Assembly (NCBI GenBank): GCA_902477755.1
Contig: CABSIK010000003.1
Location: 186,001 to 250,000, forward strand
Direction of reading: 5' to 3'
DNA: 64,000 bases
Source: an uncultured Clostridia bacterium
Lineage (GTDB): Bacteria; Bacillota; Clostridia; Lachnospirales; Anaerotignaceae
Of this stretch, positions 53,140 through 60,383 are shown one piece after another. The position numbers and the translations under genes were made by a program. The stretch's first letter is position 1, and each line of letters opens with the position of its first letter. The notes below the pieces were generated by a model that saw only the letters and a program-made list of their open reading frames with translations, had not been told where the DNA came from and did not search any database.

Positions 53140-53222
53140 AAAAGACAGCAAGGCTTTTTTCCTCGCTGTCTTTCTTAAAATTCCCATGTCATCTGTCCAA
53201 AGGTCATTTTTCAAGGGCAAAA
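53140..53222. repeat. Conserved upstream block, copy 2 (before the regulator promoter)
   Basis: A hairpin (AAGACAGC/GCTGTCTT) followed by ATGTCATCTGTCCAAAGGTC and TCAAGGGCAAAA. It aligns with 35484-35565. On the minus strand both copies contain a TGGACAGA(T/C)GA core. It ends where a further long hairpin begins. Confidence 0.6.
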
Positions 53223-53345
53223 AACAGGCGTTTTTTCCACCGAAAAACCCCCGTTTTTTTGCCTTCAAACCACAACTGGTCAGTATTTTTGCTTCGCAAA
53301 AACGGCTTCGCCGCCGGATTTCTTTCCGGTACGCATTGTGGTTTA
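53215..53345. other. Dense structured non-coding region: long hairpin plus three-hairpin junction
   Basis: First a nested hairpin (GGCAAAAAAC/GTTTTTTTGCC at 53215-53263, with an inner GTTTTT/AAAAAC). Then a 9-bp closing stem AAACCACAA (53267-53275) / TTGTGGTTT (53336-53344) encloses three back-to-back hairpins: TTTTTGC-TTC-GCAAAAA, CGGC-TTC-GCCG and CCGGA/TCCGG. The 3' edge overlaps the rlmD stop. It may act as the rlmD terminator on the minus strand, or be a mobile or RNA element. Confidence 0.6.
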
Positions 53346-54728
53346 ACCCTCATTTTTTGCCTGTTCACCACAACGTGTCATCAGTATCACCGATTCCACA
53401 TGCACCGTTCTAGGGAACATATCCATCAAACGTACTCGTTTCACCTCATAGCCAGCCGCCTGAAATTCCTGCAAATCTCTTGCCAGAGATGTGGGCTTGC
53501 AAGACACATAGACGATTTCCGGCGCACCAAAGTCAATGATTTTTCCGATAGCCTTCGGGTGGATACCTTCTCTGGGAGGGTCAACGATGATGACATCCGG
53601 CTTATCTGTCAATTCATCCACCATTTTCAGCACGTCACCAGCCAGGAAAGTGCAGTTCGTCAAGCCGTTTCTTGCGGCGTTTTCATTGGCTGCCACAACA
53701 GCTTCTTCCACCAGTTCAATACCCATGACTTTTTTAGAACCGGCTCTTGCCATAATCTGCCCAATGGTGCCGGTACCACAGTACAGGTCAAACACCATTT
53801 TATTTTCCACATCACCGGCAAATTCCCGGACGATGCTGTAAAGCTGTTCCGCACCTTCTGTATTTGTCTGGAAGAAGGAATAAGCAGATACTTTAAATTC
53901 CAAATCAAAGAGTTTTTCCATGAAGAAATCTCTGCCATACAGAATGGTCATTTCATCACTGCGCACCACATCAGCCACGCCATCGTTTACAGAATGGAGC
54001 ACGCCGCAGATTTCCCCTTCCAAAGGCAGTGCCAGAATCATATTCTTAAATTCTTCCAGAGAAAAAGGAACGTCGGATGTAGTCACCAGATGCACCAAAA
54101 TTTCCCCTGTTGCTTTGCCTTTTCTCACAACCAGATGACGCAGAGAACCATCGTGGCGCATACGGTGATAGAAAGCAACATTTCTTTCCTGGAAAAATGC
54201 CAGCGCACCCTGCACGATGGTCACAAAGTCTACGTCTACGATATTGCAGTCTTTCAGTGTCACCACTTCATAATGGCTCATTTTCTTACGCATGCCCAAT
54301 GCCAAAGGACCATCTTTCACTTCATCCCCGAAGGAAAACTCACATTTATTGCGGTAGCCTGTTTCCAAAGGAGAAGGTGTGATGCCTTCCCAGCTTTCCA
54401 CATGGATGCCCGCATCCTCCAGCAATGTTTTCACCTGCTGTTCTTTCATATCCAATTCTGCCTGGCGTTTCATGGTCTGGTAAGTACAGCCGCCGCAGAT
54501 TTCATAATGAGAACAGCAGCCTTTCTGCCGTTCCAGTTCAGAGCGTTCCACCACTTCCAGCAGACGGGCTTCCACATTGCCGCCCCGCTTTTTGATGACC
54601 TGAGCGGAAACAGTCTGACCGGGCACGCCATTTTTCACAATCACTTTTTCCCCTTCCACAAAACCATAGGCTTTATTGGGAAAGCGCACGCCGTCAATTT
54701 TTACGGTAATGATATCTTTTTTCTTCAT
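53343..54728 (-). CDS. rlmD: 23S rRNA (uracil-C5)-methyltransferase RlmD/RumA family
   Basis: Methylates uracil in rRNA (or tRNA, in some relatives). The ATG at 54728 has GGAGGA just upstream and gives 461 residues. An N-terminal TRAM domain is followed by the iron-sulphur Cys set (CCSHYEICGGC). The methyltransferase domain has FDLYCGTGTIG (SAM), DPPREG, and the catalytic Cys in YVSCKPTSLARDL. Firmicutes often hold several paralogues, so the exact target base is not certain. Confidence 0.92.
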   Translation of the reverse strand: MKKKDIITVKIDGVRFPNKAYGFVEGEKVIVKNGVPGQTVSAQVIKKRGGNVEARLLEVVERSELERQKGCCSHYEICGGCTYQTMKRQAELDMKEQQVKTLLEDAGIHVESWEGITPSPLETGYRNKCEFSFGDEVKDGPLALGMRKKMSHYEVVTLKDCNIVDVDFVTIVQGALAFFQERNVAFYHRMRHDGSLRHLVVRKGKATGEILVHLVTTSDVPFSLEEFKNMILALPLEGEICGVLHSVNDGVADVVRSDEMTILYGRDFFMEKLFDLEFKVSAYSFFQTNTEGAEQLYSIVREFAGDVENKMVFDLYCGTGTIGQIMARAGSKKVMGIELVEEAVVAANENAARNGLTNCTFLAGDVLKMVDELTDKPDVIIVDPPREGIHPKAIGKIIDFGAPEIVYVSCKPTSLARDLQEFQAAGYEVKRVRLMDMFPRTVHVESVILMTRCGEQAKNEG

Positions 54729-54757
54729 TTTTTCCTCCATATGTAACATAAATTTAT

Positions 54758-54786
54758 TTGTATTCAACTGTATTCTGTGATATACT
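54758..54786 (+). promoter_or_regulatory. Promoter of the S1-domain protein gene
   Basis: TTGTAT (54758-54763), 17 bp, TATACT (54781-54786). Confidence 0.75.
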
Positions 54787-54834
54787 GTTCCCATATTGAT
54801 TTTTTAAAATTACCGAACAGGAGTGTATTACAGA

Positions 54835-55281
54835 ATGTCTGAAAAACCCGAAGTTGGCAGTATCGTAGAAGGCAAAGTCGTTCGCATCAAACCCTTTGGT
54901 GCTATTGTTTCTCTGGGAGAACAGGTACAGGGTCTGGTTCATATCTCACAGGTGGCAAACACCTTTGTGCAGGATATCAACGACCATGTAAAAGTGGGCG
55001 ACACTGTCAAAGTAAAAGTTCTTTCCATTGATCCAGAAACAAACAAAATTGCTCTCTCCATGAAAGAAGCGCTGCCGAAAGAAGCGCGTCAGCCCAAAGG
55101 AGATCGTCCTTACAAAGGACACAAGCAGGAAAACAGAACCACCAATCCTGCCGAAGAATATTTCAAACCACAGACCGTCAATCCTTCTGCCGATTTTGAA
55201 GAAAAAATGCGGGAATGGATGAAGCAGTCCAACGAAAGACAGACCAGTCTGAATAAGAGAGCCAACAAACGCTCTTATTGA
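54835..55281 (+). CDS. S1 RNA-binding domain protein (GSP13/YugI/CvfD-like)
   Basis: A 148-residue protein. The single S1 domain (about 5-75) has GSIVEGKVVRIKPFGAIVSL, GLVHISQVA and VKVKVLSIDPETNKIALS. The Lys/Arg/Glu-rich tail is probably disordered. Proteins of this kind bind the 30S subunit and act in stress or translation control. Start 54835 has CAGGAGTG about 10 bp upstream. Confidence 0.88.
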   Translation: MSEKPEVGSIVEGKVVRIKPFGAIVSLGEQVQGLVHISQVANTFVQDINDHVKVGDTVKVKVLSIDPETNKIALSMKEALPKEARQPKGDRPYKGHKQENRTTNPAEEYFKPQTVNPSADFEEKMREWMKQSNERQTSLNKRANKRSY

Positions 55282-55345
55282 TTCTTGCTTATGATACCAT
55301 GAAACGCTGTTTCTGGCAACGGAAACAAGATAGGAGGGAATCCCC

Positions 55346-55642
55346 ATGATGCTTTTCTTTGTGGCAGGCATTTATCTATTTGCCCGGGGCATATTCGCAT
55401 GGTACGGACAACCTATTTTTTACAGAAAAGGCACGCTGGAAAACATTGATCCCGATCACCTGCCTGAATATCTGAAAGAAGAAGGTGTATGGAACTTCCT
55501 GACGGGGCTTGTTCTGGTAGGAAAGGCCATTTTGGACAAAGTCTTTCCCGGCAGCATGGCACTGTTCATCGTCTTCATTTTGCTGCTGCTGGTGTGCGTG
55601 GTATTTTTGTCCAGATGCAATGAAAAATACCGAAAAAAATAA
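55346..55642 (+). CDS. Small membrane protein of unknown function
   Basis: A 98-residue protein with hydrophobic segments at the N-terminus (1-20), in the middle (about 48-60) and near the C-terminus (about 70-88), then a basic tail. It resembles small DUF3784-type proteins in size and layout, but I cannot confirm this. AGGAGG lies 8 bp before the first of two adjacent ATGs. It ends in the terminator at 55652-55887. Confidence 0.65.
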   Translation: MMLFFVAGIYLFARGIFAWYGQPIFYRKGTLENIDPDHLPEYLKEEGVWNFLTGLVLVGKAILDKVFPGSMALFIVFILLLLVCVVFLSRCNEKYRKK

Positions 55643-55651
55643 TGAAAGCAC

Positions 55652-55887
55652 AAAGAAGCCGAAAAATCTATCCGATCTAAGGGCTTCTTCAGAAGAAAAC
55701 AACGAAAGCTGAAACCCTTACAATGCAAAGGATTCCAGCTTTCTTATTTTATTAGGATTTAATTCGTTCTGTTTTCTTTTGAAGGCAGCCGTCGCAGCCC
55801 CCTTAAGAAATCAAGAACCCCTTAAGAAATCAAGAAAAGGAAAAACAATGTTTTCTTAAGGAGAGAGGCTGCTTTTTCGGCTTTCTT
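55652..55887 (+). terminator. Terminator of the small membrane-protein gene, split by element B
   Basis: Outer arms AAAGAAGCCGAAAAA (55652-55666) and TTTTTCGGCTTTCTTT (from 55873) pair with one bulge and lead into a T-rich run. The 206-bp loop is filled by the hairpin element. Confidence 0.65.
55680..55872 (+). repeat. Terminator-nested hairpin element, copy B
   Basis: Left end GGGCTTCTTCAGAAGAAAAC, inner hairpin with AAAGCTG and CAGCTTT arms, central GGCAGCCGTCGCAGC, and right end TGTTTTCTTAAGGAGAGAGG. It contains a tandem copy of CCCTTAAGAAATCAAGAA that copy C has once. Confidence 0.75.
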
Positions 55888-55911
55888 TTTGTCTATCAAC
55901 AGGAGGATATT

Positions 55912-56382
55912 ATGACCGAAATCATCTGCATCACCGACAAACATCATCCTGCCCTGCCCGCTATCATTCAATGGCTCTATAACTGGTGGGGAAAAGACGA
56001 AGATTATACAAAAGAACAGGTGGAGGCTTATGTGCGCAACGCCGTTTGCAAAGACCGTATTCCACAGGTATTTCTGATTTTGCAGGATGGCGTCCCTGCC
56101 GGCACATTCCAGTTTGCCATGTCCGATATTGACACCCGTCCTGACTGTTATCCATGGCTGCGGGATTTCTGGATCGAGCCTGATTTCCGCGGAAAAGGTC
56201 TGACCTATACCGTCATGGAAGCCGTCAAAGAACACGCCGCTCGCCTGCATCTGACAGAGCTTTATCTCTTTACACGCCATGAGGGGCTGTATGAAAAATT
56301 CAGCTGGGAGTACGTGGAAACATTCCCCACCTACCTGACACCTGAGGACAAACAGCGTCTTTACCGCCTGTCCATTTGCTGA
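55912..56382 (+). CDS. GNAT-family N-acetyltransferase
   Basis: A 156-residue acetyl-CoA-dependent acyltransferase. The acetyl-CoA site is FWIEPDFRGKGLTYTVMEAV (about 82-101; RGKGL in place of the typical Q/RxxGxG/A loop). After it come LYLFTRHEGLYEKFSW and a typical C-terminal beta-strand. AGGAGG precedes the ATG. Substrate unknown. It is flanked on both sides by terminator-nested elements, so it is probably monocistronic. Confidence 0.88.
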   Translation: MTEIICITDKHHPALPAIIQWLYNWWGKDEDYTKEQVEAYVRNAVCKDRIPQVFLILQDGVPAGTFQFAMSDIDTRPDCYPWLRDFWIEPDFRGKGLTYTVMEAVKEHAARLHLTELYLFTRHEGLYEKFSWEYVETFPTYLTPEDKQRLYRLSIC

Positions 56383-56386
56383 AAAC

Positions 56387-56605
56387 GAAAAACAGCATCC
56401 AAAATTACCTCTAGGTGCATCTTCATAAGAAAACAAAGAAAGCCAAAATCCTTATCATTACAAAGGATTTTGGCTTTCTTATTTTATTAAGATTTTATTT
56501 GTTATATTTTCTTATAAAGACAGCCGTCGCAATTCCCCTTAAAAAATCAAGGAAAAGGAAAATCAATGTTTTCTTAAGGGGAATTTGCTTTTAGATGCTG
56601 TTTTT
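56387..56605 (+). terminator. Terminator of the GNAT gene, split by element C
   Basis: Outer arms AAAAACAGCATCCAAAA (from 56388) and TTTTAGATGCTGTTTTT (to 56605) pair apart from one G-U, with a T-run after. The loop is filled by the element. Confidence 0.7.
56405..56587 (+). repeat. Terminator-nested hairpin element, copy C
   Basis: Left end TGCATCTTCATAAGAAAACA, inner hairpin AAAGCCAAAATCC/GGATTTTGGCTTT, central GACAGCCGTCGCA, right end TGTTTTCTTAAGGGGAATT. All three copies have the same orientation relative to the gene upstream. Confidence 0.75.
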
Positions 56606-56663
56606 TTCTCAATCTGCCCTAAGACAGATGAAACATTTCATATTTATCTTATATCAAACAGGA

Positions 56664-57344
56664 TTAGCCCAGAATGATTTTTGTCAGTTCAACGGGATCT
56701 ACGATTTTGCCGTCTTTGTAAACACGCATGTTACCGGAAGCGATTTCGTCGATCAGGATAACTTCGTTGTTGTTGTAACCGAATTCAAATTTAATATCGT
56801 ACAGATCCAGACCTTTTTTCGCCAGTTCGTCAGCAACGATACGAGTGATTTTCAGTGTCTGTTCTTTCATGCTGTCGTACATTTCGCCGCTCATAACGCC
56901 CAGAGCAATCAGACCGTCTTTTGTTACCAGAGGGTCGCCTTTTGCGTCGTCTTTGAATGTTGTTTCAACATAACCGCCTTCCAGAACTGTGCCGTCAGCG
57001 ATGTAATCGCCGTAACGACGGATGAAGCTGCCTGTAGCTTTCAGACGGCAGATAACTTCCAGACCGTGACCGAATACAGTTGCGGGCAGAACTTCCATAG
57101 TCGCGTTGTCTACATCAGCAGCAACATAATGTGTTTTGATGCCAGCCTCTTTCAAAACTTCAAAGAATTTGATAGATGTTTCCAGATTTGCTTTACCAAT
57201 ACCTTCAATGGTCAAACCAACGGAGTTTTCACCGGGATCGAATACACCATCTTTACCTGTGCAGTCGTCCTTGAACTTCAGCAGCACATTGCCGTTTTCC
57301 AGTTTGTAAACGTCCTTTGTTTTGCCCTGATAAATCTTTTCCAT
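56664..57344 (-). CDS. purC: SAICAR synthetase PurC
   Basis: Ligates aspartate to CAIR in purine synthesis. The start at 57344 gives 226 residues beginning MEKIYQGKTKDVY, the usual N-terminus. GLEVICRLKATGSFIRRYG, DIKFEFGY and LIDEIASGNMR are present. A 13-bp tandem duplication at the start leaves two ATGs in different frames after AGAAAGG. It is separate from purE-purF in this genome segment. Confidence 0.96.
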   Translation of the reverse strand: MEKIYQGKTKDVYKLENGNVLLKFKDDCTGKDGVFDPGENSVGLTIEGIGKANLETSIKFFEVLKEAGIKTHYVAADVDNATMEVLPATVFGHGLEVICRLKATGSFIRRYGDYIADGTVLEGGYVETTFKDDAKGDPLVTKDGLIALGVMSGEMYDSMKEQTLKITRIVADELAKKGLDLYDIKFEFGYNNNEVILIDEIASGNMRVYKDGKIVDPVELTKIILG

Positions 57345-57371
57345 AAATCTTTTCCATCCTTTCTGATTTAA

Positions 57372-57624
57372 GACCGACATAAAAGCATGCCTGTTATGAA
57401 ATTTTCTCAACAAATAAAATTTACTGCAAAATCCGCTTGGATACAAGTATTTTTTGCAAATCTTTGAAATCTCGGCAAATTATGCAATTTCAAGGGTGCA
57501 TGGGGAAATATTTTCTCACCAGACGTGTAAAAAATTTCCTTTTCTGCCCCCTCTTGCCGCATTTTTCTGCACAATCGGCATTAAAAATCCGTCATTTTTC
57601 CTTCATTTATTGACTTTTTCGCGA
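57372..57624. other. purC upstream region without a clear regulatory element
   Basis: AT-rich. A possible promoter on the minus strand is TTGTAT, 17 bp, TAAATT, ending about 60 bp before purC. I saw no purine riboswitch core and no PurR box that I would defend. Confidence 0.35.
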
Positions 57625-57960
57625 TTATTCCACAGGTTTTGCGTCGCCCCAAACATGCTCCAAACCGTAGAATTCACGCTGTTCTTCATTGAACAGATGA
57701 ATCAGCAGGTTGCCGAAGTCTAACAAGATCCATGTACCTGTGCTGTAGCCTTCGGAATGGTGCATTTTTACACCTGCCTGGAACAGTTTCTGTTCCACTT
57801 CGTCTGCCATTGCACGCAGATGGTTTACATTTTTGCCGCTGGCAATAACAAAGCAATCTGCCACATTGGACAGACCTTTCAGATTCAGCACCTGAATGTC
57901 TTGTCCTAATTTATCATCTAACGCAGCCTGTGCGATTTTTGCAGCTTCTAAAGCGTCCAT
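57625..57960 (-). CDS. rsfS: Ribosomal silencing factor RsfS
   Basis: Binds L14 and blocks subunit joining in starvation. It has 111 residues. The DUF143 landmarks are LKGLSNVADCFVIASG, a DEVEQKL helix and STGTWILLDFGNLLIHLF. It is last in the yhbY-nadD/yqeK-rsfS unit, a conserved gene order in Firmicutes. Confidence 0.96.
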   Translation of the reverse strand: MDALEAAKIAQAALDDKLGQDIQVLNLKGLSNVADCFVIASGKNVNHLRAMADEVEQKLFQAGVKMHHSEGYSTGTWILLDFGNLLIHLFNEEQREFYGLEHVWGDAKPVE

Positions 57961-57979
57961 ATTATTCCTCCTTGTGATC

Positions 57980-59212
57980 TCATTTATTTTTATAATATTC
58001 CAATGCCTCTAAAGACAGGGGATGCAGCAGTCTGCCCCGTTCTTTTACAAAATCAATGGTCTGTTCCAGAATGAAGCGCATCGCCATATCCAAATCCAGA
58101 TATGCCAACCGTCTAGCTTCGTCCAGACCTTCAAACTGTTCCCTGTTAGGCTCGATATAGTCTGCAATGAATACGATTTTTTCCAGAACCGTCATGCCAG
58201 CTCGTCCTGTGGTATGGAAACGAATGGCATTGAGGATATCCTCATCTTTGATCTTATATTCCCGTTTTGCCACTTCCGCGCCTAAGAATGGATGAATCAG
58301 ATCTGGCTGCTGTTCCATGATTTCGTCTACCTTGACTTTATATTCCTTGCAGAAACGCTGCCGCAGTTCCTTTGGATAATCCTTGGCGCAGTCATGGAGC
58401 AGACCTGCCACTTTGGCTTTCTGACGGTCTGCCTGTGTGCCGTATATTTCTGCCAGCCGCACTGCTTCCTCGGAAACACCCATGGTATGGATATACCGTT
58501 TCACAGACAGAGCAGACTGCAATTTTTCCTGCATGACTTCAATGGGCAGCATAAATTTCACCTCGTCTTTTCTTTCGTTTTGATACAAACCGAATTTATG
58601 AATATAGTCCTCTACTTCCTGTGGAAGCAAATATTGAATGGGCATGCCTCTTTGGGCACGAGTACGGATATCCGAAGACGAAATAGCCAATGCCGGCACT
58701 TCCATGTAATGGATTCTGCTGGCGTACTTTTCCTGAATCTCTCCGATTTCCTCGAACATCTGATTTTTCTGATAACCGGGTCTTGTCACTGCAACAAAGT
58801 CACAGAGAGACAGCAGACGCTCAGGCTCTTTCCAGCTCATGATCTGATGGATGGCATCAGCGCCGGTGATGAAATACAGACGCACATCGGGACGGCACAT
58901 TTTTTTCAGCTGTTCGATGGTGTCAATGGTATAGGTAGTGCCGGGACGGTCGATTTCAATACGGGACACCTCAAAATTCTCATTCCGCATAGTTGCCAGA
59001 ACCGTCATCAGATACCGGTGTTCATTATGTGTCACTTCTTTATGAGATTTATGGGCAGGACGGCCTGTGGGAATGAATACCACCTTGTCCACATGAAAAC
59101 GATGGCGCACCGCTTCTGCCGTTACCAGATGTCCATAGTGTATGGGATCAAAAGTACCACCCATGATGGCAATACTTTTGCAGTTTCTGAAATTAGCGAT
59201 TTCGTTTCGCAT
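57980..59212 (-). CDS. nadD: NadD-YqeK fusion: nicotinate-nucleotide adenylyltransferase plus HD hydrolase
   Basis: One 410-residue chain. Residues 1-208 are NadD, with GGTFDPIHYGHL (adenylyl-transfer HxGH-type motif) and ISSSDIRTRA. Residues about 222-410 are a YqeK-type HD domain, with LLHDCAKDYP (His-Asp metal pair), HP and HTTGRAGM. YqeK proteins hydrolyse Ap4A to ADP. The two are separate adjacent genes in most Firmicutes. The frame is continuous, with no sign of a lost stop. GGAGG precedes the ATG. Confidence 0.93.
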   Translation of the reverse strand: MRNEIANFRNCKSIAIMGGTFDPIHYGHLVTAEAVRHRFHVDKVVFIPTGRPAHKSHKEVTHNEHRYLMTVLATMRNENFEVSRIEIDRPGTTYTIDTIEQLKKMCRPDVRLYFITGADAIHQIMSWKEPERLLSLCDFVAVTRPGYQKNQMFEEIGEIQEKYASRIHYMEVPALAISSSDIRTRAQRGMPIQYLLPQEVEDYIHKFGLYQNERKDEVKFMLPIEVMQEKLQSALSVKRYIHTMGVSEEAVRLAEIYGTQADRQKAKVAGLLHDCAKDYPKELRQRFCKEYKVKVDEIMEQQPDLIHPFLGAEVAKREYKIKDEDILNAIRFHTTGRAGMTVLEKIVFIADYIEPNREQFEGLDEARRLAYLDLDMAMRFILEQTIDFVKERGRLLHPLSLEALEYYKNK

Positions 59213-59234
59213 GATCTTTCCTCCCTCTGCCTGC

Positions 59235-59537
59235 TTATTTCTTCACAGGAGGCAGTTCAATGACAGGTTTTGTTTTGGAAGCACGGTACAGTACGAATTT
59301 ATTGCCGATAACCTGTACAATGTCCGCGCCGGTTCTGCTTGCCAGCATTTCTGCCGCTTCCGCAGGGCCCAGCATATTATTGTCCAACACACTGATTTTT
59401 ACCAATTCTCTTGCCTCCAGTGCGTTATGTACCGTATCACGCAGTTCTGGTGTCACGCCGTTTTTCCCTACCTGAAAGATTGCGTCGATACCGTTTGCCA
59501 GAGAGCGCAGATAAGCTCTTTGTTTGCTTGTTAACAT
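59235..59537 (-). CDS. yhbY: Ribosome-assembly RNA-binding protein YhbY
   Basis: A 100-residue CRS1-YhbY (CRM) domain protein that binds pre-50S particles. Conserved: LTSKQRAYLRSLA near the N-terminus, QVGKNGV and RTGADIVQVIGNKFVLYR. GGAGG precedes the ATG. It is the first gene of the operon with nadD-yqeK and rsfS. Confidence 0.95.
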   Translation of the reverse strand: MLTSKQRAYLRSLANGIDAIFQVGKNGVTPELRDTVHNALEARELVKISVLDNNMLGPAEAAEMLASRTGADIVQVIGNKFVLYRASKTKPVIELPPVKK

Positions 59538-59583
59538 AATTTCCTCCTCAAATTCATCTTTTTTTCAATCTATAATCTTAAAC

Positions 59584-59612
59584 ATCATAGCACAGACACC
59601 TTGATTTTGCAA
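59584..59612 (-). promoter_or_regulatory. Promoter of yhbY-nadD-rsfS
   Basis: On the minus strand TTGCAA (59607-59612), 17 bp, TATGAT (59584-59589), with a TG extension one base before the -10. Confidence 0.75.
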
Positions 59613-59687
59613 CGAAAGACGGCCAAAACAGCTGTTTTTTCTCATTTGTCCCCCCTCGGGATGAGAAAGGGAAAAATTTCCTGTCCC

Positions 59688-59716
59688 TTGTTCCCTTCCC
59701 GAAAAAATGATAAAAT
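59688..59716 (+). promoter_or_regulatory. Promoter of the XRE-cupin regulator gene
   Basis: TTGTTC (59688-59693), 17 bp, TAAAAT (59711-59716). Confidence 0.55.
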
Positions 59717-59756
59717 GATAAAAGTTTTCAAAAATCATTTCACCAAGGAGGAACCC

Positions 59757-60308
59757 ATGACCCAATTCAACGGCAGCAAACTGCGTGAACTGCGCAATGA
59801 AAAACAAATGAGCATCGCCAAACTTTCCACCATATCCGACGTGAGCACTGGGCTCATCAGCCAGATCGAACGAGATCTGGTGGTTCCCTCCGCCCTCATC
59901 CTCTTTCGGCTGGCACAAGCCTTGGAAACAGACATGTATGCCTTTTTTGAAGATACGCCGCCAGAAGATATGCCTGTCATCCGCAAAGGCAGCCACAACC
60001 TCCTGACAACTCAGGAAAAAGGCTGTATCCACAAAATACTCTGCCCAGACCATCCGGGACGTATGCTGGATTTTGTGGAGCTGACGCTGAAAAAAGGCTG
60101 TTCCTATGACTACCGACCTTCCTTTGCCCAAGGAGAAACCTGTGGCTATGTGATACAGGGCACATTACAAGTAATCATGGAAGGCAGAGTCTACGTCTTG
60201 CAGGAAGGAGACAGCATCTCTCTGGACAGCACTCTGCCCCATCAATGCAAAAATACCAGTGATATGGATTCCATATCTGTCTGGGTCATCACACCAAAAT
60301 ATTTCTAA
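59757..60308 (+). CDS. XRE-family regulator with C-terminal cupin domain
   Basis: A 183-residue regulator. N-terminal helix-turn-helix (about 8-62; LRELRNEKQMSIAKLS, GLISQIERD). C-terminal cupin (about 110-178; GETCGYVIQGTLQVIMEG, GDSISLDSTLPHQCKN) that probably binds a small metabolite. AAGGAGG precedes the ATG. The architecture is that of PuuR-like regulators. Its target is not evident; it converges on pyk. Confidence 0.9.
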   Translation: MTQFNGSKLRELRNEKQMSIAKLSTISDVSTGLISQIERDLVVPSALILFRLAQALETDMYAFFEDTPPEDMPVIRKGSHNLLTTQEKGCIHKILCPDHPGRMLDFVELTLKKGCSYDYRPSFAQGETCGYVIQGTLQVIMEGRVYVLQEGDSISLDSTLPHQCKNTSDMDSISVWVITPKYF

Positions 60309-60313
60309 AAATC

Positions 60314-60362
60314 AAAGGAGCCATACTTCCTGTTTCACAGGAAGTACGACTCCTTTTTTATT
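60314..60362. terminator. Bidirectional terminator between the XRE-cupin gene and pyk
   Basis: AAAGGAG, TACTTCCTG and their complements form a long stem (with small bulges) around a TTTCA loop. T-runs stand on the plus strand (TTTTTTA) and, after CCTTTGATTTTT, on the minus strand, so it can serve both converging genes. Confidence 0.8.
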
Positions 60363-60383
60363 GACAACATCCGTCAAAAAAGA

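Noticed and set aside
53079..54746. Plus-strand frame of about 555 codons opposite rlmD
   Set aside because: A shadow of rlmD; it starts inside the structured intergenic region and has no family match.
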